Shown in pieces: positions 37,944-43,455 of a DNA stretch of 43,455 bases; the first letter of the stretch is position 1, and each line of letters starts with the position of its first letter. The notes under the pieces are model-generated. The model saw nothing but the letters and a program-made list of their open reading frames with translations, was not told the DNA's origin and did no database searches. The stretch comes from DASSYK01 sp036258315 (GTDB lineage: Bacteria > Actinomycetota > Thermoleophilia > Solirubrobacterales > 70-9). The stretch is taken from assembly GCA_036258315.1 (NCBI GenBank), contig DATADX010000006.1, positions 1-43,455 on the forward strand, read 5' to 3'. The translations under genes and the position numbers were made by a program.

Positions 37944-39089
37944 ATGGATTCGGCGGGGCTCCGTGAGCACGGCCAGAAGAGGCCGAGCGCGGACGACGTC
38001 TACAAGGCTCTGATGGAGGCATCGACGGACCTGATGGTCCTCCTCCATCCCGACGGCCGCGTCGCGTGCGTGAATCCGGCCGCGCGCACAACGCTCGGTT
38101 ATCGGTCCGACGAGCTGGTCGATCACCACTTCAGCGAGTTCATCGACGAGGACGAGAGGCCACGTGCCGCCTCCTTGTTCAACGCCGCGACGCGCGGGCG
38201 GCCGCACGTTCGCGAGGGCGTTCGGGTTCGCCACCGAGACGGGCGGCCTGTCGACTTCACGATGAACAGCCGCTCCGTGCTCGATTCGCAGGGTCGCTGC
38301 GCAGGGGTGGTGGTGATCGCATCGGACATGAGCTCGCGGCGATTGCACGCCGCCGACCTGCAGGAGGGGGACCTGGCCTGGCGCCGGCGGATCATGCAGG
38401 CGATCGAGCGCGACGAGCTGTTGGCCTTCAGCCAGCCGATCATCGACCTACGCAGCGGGCGCCAGGTGCAGGAGGAGCTCCTGATCCGGATGCGTGGCGA
38501 GGGACCGGACGAGGTGATGCTCCCCGACCAGTTCCTGCCGCATGCCGAGCGGCTCGGGCTGATCACCGAGATCGATCGCTGGATGCTGCGCCAGGCGATC
38601 GCCCTCGTGGACCGCGGGCGGATGATCGAGCTCAACCTGTCGGCGCTCTCCATGAACGATCCGGGGCTGATCGACGAGATCGCCACCCTCACCGAGGCGG
38701 CCGGCATCCCCGCCGACCATCTGATCTTCGAGATCACCGAGACGGCCGCGACCGAGAACATCGAGCGGGCCGCCGAGTTCGGCGAGCGCCTCGAGGGGCT
38801 CGGCTGCCGCCTCGCCCTGGATGACTTCGGCACCAGTTTCGGGGCGATGACGTACCTGAAGAGCCTCCCGTCGGACTTTCTCAAGATCGCGATGGAGTTC
38901 ATCGCCGACATGCTCATCGACGAGGCCGACCAGCGGGTCGTGAAGACGATCGTCGGGATCGCCCGCGAGCACGGCCAGCGCACGATCGCCGAGGGGGTCG
39001 AGGACTGGGACACCGCGGCGATGCTCCGCGAGTACGGCGTCGACTATGCGCAGGGATATCTGTTCGGGGCGGCGCAGCCGCTCGAGTAG
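37944..39089 (+). CDS. PAS-EAL protein, putative cyclic-di-GMP phosphodiesterase
   Basis: A 381-residue soluble signalling protein. Residues about 18-125 form a PAS sensor (MEASTDLMVLLHPDGRVACV...GYRSDELV) with a PAC-like end. Residues about 145-375 form an EAL domain. Conserved parts are VQEELLIRM (EAL motif as EEL), NLSALSM, FEITETAAT, LALDDFGTSFGAMTYLK and TIAEGVEDWD. Most metal and substrate residues remain, but the usual KID reads KIA and the DDFGTG loop has Ser, so activity may be weak. There is no GGDEF domain. The ATG at 37944 begins the conserved region. TAGAGT (37886-37891) is a possible -10 with about 45 bases of leader. The sensed signal is unknown. Confidence 0.85.
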   Translation: MDSAGLREHGQKRPSADDVYKALMEASTDLMVLLHPDGRVACVNPAARTTLGYRSDELVDHHFSEFIDEDERPRAASLFNAATRGRPHVREGVRVRHRDGRPVDFTMNSRSVLDSQGRCAGVVVIASDMSSRRLHAADLQEGDLAWRRRIMQAIERDELLAFSQPIIDLRSGRQVQEELLIRMRGEGPDEVMLPDQFLPHAERLGLITEIDRWMLRQAIALVDRGRMIELNLSALSMNDPGLIDEIATLTEAAGIPADHLIFEITETAATENIERAAEFGERLEGLGCRLALDDFGTSFGAMTYLKSLPSDFLKIAMEFIADMLIDEADQRVVKTIVGIAREHGQRTIAEGVEDWDTAAMLREYGVDYAQGYLFGAAQPLE

Positions 39090-39115
39090 CCGCGGCGGCT
39101 AGCCTGGAGGCGACG

Positions 39116-39973
39116 ATGCGGATCGCGATCGCCACCTGCGAGCGTCCGCCGGTACCCGACGCCGACGCCCCGCCGGTGGCGGCTGAGCTCGACCGCCTCG
39201 GGGTCGAGGCCGAGGAGGTCGCGTGGAGCGACCCCTCGGCCGACTGGTCGCGCTTCGACCGGGTCTGGATCAGCTCCACGTGGGACTACCACCAGCGCCT
39301 CGATGAGTTCCGTGGCTGGCTGAACCGCGTCCACCCGGTGACCGAGGTCGAGAACCCGCCTCACCTGGTCGGCTGGAACCTCGACAAACGCTACCTGCGC
39401 CAACTGGGGGAGGCGGGGGTGCCGGTGATCCCGACGATCTGGACGGACGCCGGCGACCCGGCCGGCGCGGCTACCGAGGCCGCCGGACGAGGCTGGGAGC
39501 GCGTCATCGTCAAGCCCACCGTCGACATCGGCGCGATGAACCTCGCTCTGGTCGACCCGGCCGGCGTCGGGCCCGCCCTGGCGCGGATCGGCGCCCCGTC
39601 GCTCGTTCAGCCCTTCCTGACGACCGTCCAGTCCGAGGGCGAGCTCAGCCTCGTCTATCTGCGCGGCGGGCTCTCCCACGCGGTGCGCAAGGTCCCCCGC
39701 GAGGGGGACTTCCGCGTCCAGGACAGCTACGGGGCGCGCTGGACCCTCGAGGGCGCCGGGCCCGAGGCCGAGGCGGTCGCCGCGCCGGTGCTCGAGCTGC
39801 TCGGGGGGCGGGGCTCGGGGGGCGCCGCTCCGCTCTACTGCCGGGTCGACCTCGTCCGCGGCCTCGACGGCGGGCTGTGCGTGATCGAGGTGGAGCTGAT
39901 TGAGCCGAACCTCTATCTCGGCGTCGCCGGCGACAAGGCGGCGGCCCGCTTCGCCTCGTTGCTGGCCGCCTGA
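39116..39973 (+). CDS. ATP-grasp domain protein (DcsG/RimK-like ligase)
   Basis: A 285-residue stand-alone ATP-grasp ligase. The N-terminal domain has the STWDYHQRLDEF motif typical of a group that includes DcsG, the O-ureido-serine cyclo-ligase of D-cycloserine synthesis. Then come VIVKPTVDIGAMN (ATP-binding lysine), LVQPFL, GELSLVYLRGG and the metal-binding end CVIEVELIEPNLYL. No other cycloserine gene is nearby, so the similarity indicates fold and not pathway. The ATG is preceded by GGAGG (39106-39110) and by TAGCCT ten bases away. An acyl-CoA ligase follows 17 bases later, so the pair may act on one product. Confidence 0.8.
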   Translation: MRIAIATCERPPVPDADAPPVAAELDRLGVEAEEVAWSDPSADWSRFDRVWISSTWDYHQRLDEFRGWLNRVHPVTEVENPPHLVGWNLDKRYLRQLGEAGVPVIPTIWTDAGDPAGAATEAAGRGWERVIVKPTVDIGAMNLALVDPAGVGPALARIGAPSLVQPFLTTVQSEGELSLVYLRGGLSHAVRKVPREGDFRVQDSYGARWTLEGAGPEAEAVAAPVLELLGGRGSGGAAPLYCRVDLVRGLDGGLCVIEVELIEPNLYLGVAGDKAAARFASLLAA

Positions 39974-39990
39974 TCTAGGGTGCCGGGGGC

Positions 39991-41556
39991 GTGATCTACA
40001 GGAGCAACCTTCGGGATGTGGCGATCCCGCCCCTGACCGTGACCGAGTACGTGCTCGGCGGGGCGCCGGCGCACGGAGACCACCCCGCGATCATCGACGG
40101 CCCGAGTGGCGCCGCGACCACCTACGCCGAGCTCGCCGCTGCCGTGGACGGGCTCGCGGCGGGCCTGCAGCGCGACGGCGTCGGCAAGGGCGAGGTGCTC
40201 GCGTTGATCGGCGGCAACTGCGCGGAGTGGGCGATCGCCTACCACGCGATCCTCGCCGCCGGCGCGGTGGTCACGCCGATCAACCCGCTGCTCACCCCTG
40301 GCGAGGTCGGCAAGCAGCTCGCGGACTCGGGGGCCCGCGGCGTGATCGCGATGACGCCGCTCATCGAGCCGCTCCGGGATACCGCCGCGGAGGCTGGAGC
40401 CGGATGGGTGCGCTCGCTCGAGCGCGACGGCGACGACAGCGTCTTCGAGCTCGCCGTCGCGGGCGCGGTGCCCGCCGAGGTCGGCGTCGATCCGAACGAC
40501 CTCGCGGTGCTCCCCTACTCGAGCGGGACCACGGGGGAGATGAAGGGCGTGATACTCAGCAACCGCAACCTCGTCGCGAACATCCAGCAGATCCACACCT
40601 CGATGCCTCTGTCCGAGCACGACACGCTCGTCGGACTGCTCCCGTTCTTCCACATCTACGGCCAGACGGTGGTTCTCAACCTCGGCCTCGCGAACGGGGC
40701 GACGATCGTGACGATGCCTCGCTTCGATCTGGACAAGCTGCTCGAGGTCTGCGAGCAGCACGGCGTCACCTGGCTCCACATCGCGCCACCGGTGGTGCTC
40801 GCTTTCGCGACTGCGCCCCAGGTCGGCGACCGCGACCTGTCTGCGCTGAAGCTCGTCATCTCGGGCGCCGCGCCGCTCGACGCCGAGCTCGCGGAGCGCG
40901 CGGAGAAGCGGATCGGCGCCAAGATCCGGCAGGGCTACGGGATGACCGAGCTCAGCCCGGTCAGCCACAAGAGCCGGCTGGCCGAGGTCGAGCGGACGCC
41001 GCCGGGCAGCGTCGGGCCCCTGGTCCCGAACAGCGAGGCGCGGCTGGTCGATCCCGAGACCGGGGAGGACGTCGCGGAGGGGGAGGAGGGGGAGCTCTGG
41101 ATCCGCGGCCCGCAGGTGATGCGCGGCTACCTGGAGAAGCCTGAGGCGACCGCCGAGACGCTCACCGAGGACGGCTGGCTCCGGACCGGCGACATCGCCC
41201 GAATCGACGCAGACGGCTACGCGTACATCGTCGACCGGCTCAAGGAGCTGATCAAGTACAAGGGGTACCAGGTCCCGCCGGCCGAGCTCGAGGGGGTGCT
41301 CGTCTCGCACCCGAAGATCTGGGACGCGGGGGTGATCGGCGTCCCGCACGAGGCCGGCAGCGAGTTCCCGAAGGCGTTCGTCGTCGGCGATGAGGACCTA
41401 GACCCCGACGAGGTGATGGCCTACGTCGCCGAGCGGGTGGCGCCTTACAAGAAGATCCGCGAGGTCGAGGTCGTCGACGAGATCCCGAAGTCGGCCTCGG
41501 GAAAGATCCTCCGCCGGCTGCTCCGTGAGCGGCAGGGCGGCGCGGCGCTCGCCTAG
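39991..41556 (+). CDS. acyl-CoA synthetase (AMP-forming), 4-coumarate-CoA-ligase-like
   Basis: A 521-residue adenylate-forming ligase that activates a carboxylic acid with ATP and passes it to CoA. The P-loop is LPYSSGTTGEMKGVILSN; other signatures are YGMTELSPVSH, GYLEKPEATAET, WLRTGDIARID, the hinge DRLKELIKYKGYQVPPAELE and the catalytic lysine in PKSASGKILRR. These match 4-coumarate/aryl or medium-chain acid ligases. The exact acid is not readable from the pocket by eye. GTG 39991 follows TAGGGT by nine bases. The stop shares CTAG with the convergent DUF2855 gene. Confidence 0.92.
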   Translation: MIYRSNLRDVAIPPLTVTEYVLGGAPAHGDHPAIIDGPSGAATTYAELAAAVDGLAAGLQRDGVGKGEVLALIGGNCAEWAIAYHAILAAGAVVTPINPLLTPGEVGKQLADSGARGVIAMTPLIEPLRDTAAEAGAGWVRSLERDGDDSVFELAVAGAVPAEVGVDPNDLAVLPYSSGTTGEMKGVILSNRNLVANIQQIHTSMPLSEHDTLVGLLPFFHIYGQTVVLNLGLANGATIVTMPRFDLDKLLEVCEQHGVTWLHIAPPVVLAFATAPQVGDRDLSALKLVISGAAPLDAELAERAEKRIGAKIRQGYGMTELSPVSHKSRLAEVERTPPGSVGPLVPNSEARLVDPETGEDVAEGEEGELWIRGPQVMRGYLEKPEATAETLTEDGWLRTGDIARIDADGYAYIVDRLKELIKYKGYQVPPAELEGVLVSHPKIWDAGVIGVPHEAGSEFPKAFVVGDEDLDPDEVMAYVAERVAPYKKIREVEVVDEIPKSASGKILRRLLRERQGGAALA

Positions 41557-42623
41557 CCCGGCAGCGAGACCACGTGACCCGTCTTCGGGTCGATCTCGCC
41601 GTCGAGAAGCTGGAGGTAGACGCGCTCGATCTCGTCGTTGCCCTCGACCCGCTCCACTTCGATCCAGCCGCCGGCCCAGTCGGCGAACGGGTGCCAGGCC
41701 TCGGCGACGCTGGCGTCCAGCTTCGCCGTGCCCCAGTCCGATCCGCGCTTCCTGATCCGGTCGGGCGCGAAGAAGAAGATCGGCTTCGGGCCCGGGAGGT
41801 CGCCGCTCTGGGCCATCTTGTCCCAGTGGGTCATTCCGACCATCGCGCTGTGGGCGAGGCGGTGGCCGTAGTGATCGTGGACCCCGGAGCGAACGCCTCC
41901 GTCGCCTGACATGTCAACGTATACGGCGCGGTCCCCGGGCAGCGAGTCGATCGCGTCGTAGGTGACGATCGCGTCGTAGACCTTCAGCTCCTCGACGAAC
42001 TCGGAGTTGCGCGGCGAGGTGAGGCCGACCAGCTCGATCTCCTCGCGCTGGGCGAGCAGGTAGGCGGCGATGATCGCCGTCTTGCTCGAGGCGCTCGAGA
42101 GGACGATCGTGTCCGCTCCCCAGAAGTCCTCGTCGGCGAGGAAGTCGTCGATCAGGTACGAGGTGTAGAAGAGCGGCCAGAAGAGGATCTGCTCGTGCTC
42201 GCGGTCGTCGCGGTGCACGGGGTCGGCGTCGACGCGGCGATAGCCCTGGTAGGCCGAGGGAAGTGGCGCGCGGTGCGGGGCTGCGTCGACGAAGCCCCTC
42301 TCGTCGACCTGGTCGGGGACGACGACTACCCCGGTCGAGGGAGGCAGGTAGCCGTAGACCCGCGTGCCCTCCGGCAGGTCGGGATGGCGGGACTCGCTGA
42401 CGTGCGCGAAGCCCCAGACCGGCATCCGCCCCCAGCCTTGCTCCGAGCCCGGGAAGAAGTCCCAGTAGCTCATCGCGTCGCCGAAGATCGCGTAGGTGAT
42501 GTTGTTCGTCGTCAGCCCGAAGGACTCGACGCGGAGCTGGGCTTGGCCGTCCCCGGGCTCGGGCGGATCGGAGTCGGTGAACCGGGTTCGGTGAAGGTCG
42601 TCGCGGCGCAGCTCGAAGTCCAT
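41553..42623 (-). CDS. DUF2855 family protein
   Basis: A 356-residue protein of the DUF2855 family, distantly like medium-chain reductases. Visible elements are SFGLTTNNITYAIFGDAMSYWDFFP near the N-terminus, GRMPVWGFAHV, a run TIVLSSASSKTAIIAAYLLAQ where a Rossmann loop would be, VYVDMSGDGGVRS and FFFAPDRIRKR. No function is established for the family; some members lie near acyl-CoA or polyhydroxyalkanoate genes. ATG 42623 is preferred over an ATG 16 codons upstream, because TAGGCT ends ten bases before it and the upstream codons are low-complexity. It converges with the acyl-CoA ligase. Confidence 0.78.
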   Translation of the reverse strand: MDFELRRDDLHRTRFTDSDPPEPGDGQAQLRVESFGLTTNNITYAIFGDAMSYWDFFPGSEQGWGRMPVWGFAHVSESRHPDLPEGTRVYGYLPPSTGVVVVPDQVDERGFVDAAPHRAPLPSAYQGYRRVDADPVHRDDREHEQILFWPLFYTSYLIDDFLADEDFWGADTIVLSSASSKTAIIAAYLLAQREEIELVGLTSPRNSEFVEELKVYDAIVTYDAIDSLPGDRAVYVDMSGDGGVRSGVHDHYGHRLAHSAMVGMTHWDKMAQSGDLPGPKPIFFFAPDRIRKRGSDWGTAKLDASVAEAWHPFADWAGGWIEVERVEGNDEIERVYLQLLDGEIDPKTGHVVSLPG

Positions 42624-42668
42624 CCCGCCCGGCAGCCTATGGGGTGGGCGGGGCCAGGTGCGGGGCGG

Positions 42669-42674
42669 CACAAT
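42669..42674 (+). promoter_or_regulatory. -10-like box CACAAT of the antiporter gene
   Basis: CACAAT ends eight bases before the GTG at 42683. It is the same hexamer as before the UPF0104-type gene at 7402. Confidence 0.35.
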
Positions 42675-42682
42675 TCGGCGCG

Positions 42683-43455
42683 GTGAGCGATCCTCAGATC
42701 TTCATCGCGGCGCTGTTCATCGCCGCCGCCGTGCTCAACTCGGTTGCGCGCTGGCTCAACGTGCCCTACCCGATTCCGCTCGTGATCGGGGGCGTCCTGC
42801 TCGGGCTGATTCCCGGCATCCCCGAGATCCACCTCGACCCGGACCTCGTGCTGCTCCTGTTCCTGCCGCCGCTGCTCTACTCGGCCGCGTACTTCGCCGA
42901 CCTGCGGGCCCTGCGCCGGGACCTGCGGGTGATCTCGCTCACGTCGATCGGCCTCGTGCTGATGACGACCGGAATCGTCGCGGTCGTCGCCCACGAGCTG
43001 ATCGGGCTTCCGTGGGCGGTCTCGTTCGCGCTCGGCGCGATCGTCTCGCCGACGGACCCGGTCGCGGCGACGGCGATCATGCGCGGGGTCGGGGCGCCGC
43101 GGCGGCTCGTCAACGTGATCGAGGGCGAGAGCCTCGTCAACGACGCCACCGCGCTCGTCACCTACCGGGTTGCTGTCGCCGCCGCGGTCGGGGGCAGCTT
43201 CTCGATCGTCGACGCCGGCCTCGAGTTCGTCGGCGCCGCCGCGGGCGGGATCGCGATCGGGCTCGCGGTCGGATACGTGGTCGCTGAGATCCGCCGCCGC
43301 CTCAACGACACGAACACCGAGCTGACGATCTCCCTGTTCACCGCCTACGCCGCGTTCATCCCCGCCGACGAGCTCGGCCTCTCGGGGGTGCTCGCCTCGG
43401 TCACCGCCGGCCTCTACCTCGGCTGGCGCGCGCCCTACATCTCCTCGCCCGAGAC
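42683..43455 (+). CDS. CPA1-family Na+/H+ antiporter, N-terminal part
   Basis: The first 257 codons of a cation/proton antiporter; the window ends inside the gene. About seven or eight membrane helices are visible. The ion-binding motif is GAIVSPTDPVAATAI, and the conserved acidic pair lies in IEGESLVNDATALV, both typical of the NhaP/NhaG/CPA1 group. PLLYSAAYFADLRALRRD is also a family segment. It exchanges Na+ (or K+) for protons across the membrane in pH and salt balance. The GTG start has CACAAT eight bases before it. It is divergent from the DUF2855 gene, 59 bases apart. Confidence 0.9.
   Translation, partial: MSDPQIFIAALFIAAAVLNSVARWLNVPYPIPLVIGGVLLGLIPGIPEIHLDPDLVLLLFLPPLLYSAAYFADLRALRRDLRVISLTSIGLVLMTTGIVAVVAHELIGLPWAVSFALGAIVSPTDPVAATAIMRGVGAPRRLVNVIEGESLVNDATALVTYRVAVAAAVGGSFSIVDAGLEFVGAAAGGIAIGLAVGYVVAEIRRRLNDTNTELTISLFTAYAAFIPADELGLSGVLASVTAGLYLGWRAPYISSPE

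Noticed and set aside
39913..41349. Minus-strand open frame of 478 codons
   Set aside because: Antisense to an acyl-CoA ligase with all signature motifs.
1..43455. CRISPR arrays, insertion sequences, prophage genes, tRNAs
   Set aside because: No regularly spaced repeats, transposase motifs, terminal inverted repeats, phage proteins or cloverleaf sequences were seen apart from the tmRNA.

Overview
The window is very GC-rich chromosomal DNA with densely packed genes, many GTG starts and actinobacterial-type TAnnnT -10 boxes. It carries a prfB gene with a programmed frameshift, ftsE-ftsX, rnr-smpB, a one-piece tmRNA, split transketolase and ECF sigma genes. The protein style, including lysine-rich C-terminal tails on secreted proteins, fits a deep-branching Actinomycetota, most likely class Thermoleophilia (Solirubrobacterales/Gaiellales). 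That placement is an inference, not a search result. I see no insertion sequence, phage gene, CRISPR array, tRNA or rRNA.

Layout. 1-3.6 kb: tail of an alpha/beta hydrolase, a secreted M28 peptidase (minus), prfB (RF2) and a FIST-domain protein. 3.6-10.5 kb: a repair and NAD section with an ECF sigma factor coupled to an Ogt methyltransferase, nadC, an NTF2-like protein, dinB with a perfect LexA-type palindrome on its start codon, a UPF0104-type membrane protein, an Fpg-like glycosylase and nadA. 10.6-15.8 kb: five co-directional genes for exported or membrane proteins. These are two tandem trypsin-like proteases with Lys/Cys tails, a MauE-thioredoxin fusion, a Tat-exported methylamine dehydrogenase light-chain-like protein, and a CcdA/MauF-like protein fused to a propeller-like domain. 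15.8-18.6 kb: a lipoprotein (minus) and the two transketolase subunits.

18.7-23.9 kb is a compact operon ftsE-ftsX-ctpA-rnr-smpB (division, cell-wall proteolysis, RNA quality control). It is followed at 24.0-26.5 kb by a large membrane-anchored coiled-coil protein ending in a ComEA-like helix-hairpin-helix domain. 26.5-31.0 kb: an M50 metalloprotease, then a circularly permuted ATP-grasp ligase facing a GCS2 (YbdK-like) ligase and a C26 amidotransferase, which look like a small peptide/amide-synthesis module. 31.07-31.43 kb: ssrA (tmRNA) with tag ADHEFALAA and a downstream hairpin.

31.5-43.5 kb is metabolic and accessory: HAD phosphatase, zinc-free MDR oxidoreductase, PLP decarboxylase, VOC protein, LtrA, an ABC-2 exporter with an inverted repeat over its start, a PAS-EAL protein, an ATP-grasp ligase, an acyl-CoA ligase, a DUF2855 protein and the start of a CPA1 Na+/H+ antiporter.

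Three things stand out: the reduced mau-like cluster with an altered quinone-forming residue, the membrane-HhH protein, and the recurring TAnnnT box 6-10 nt before start codons, which implies that many messages here are leaderless.
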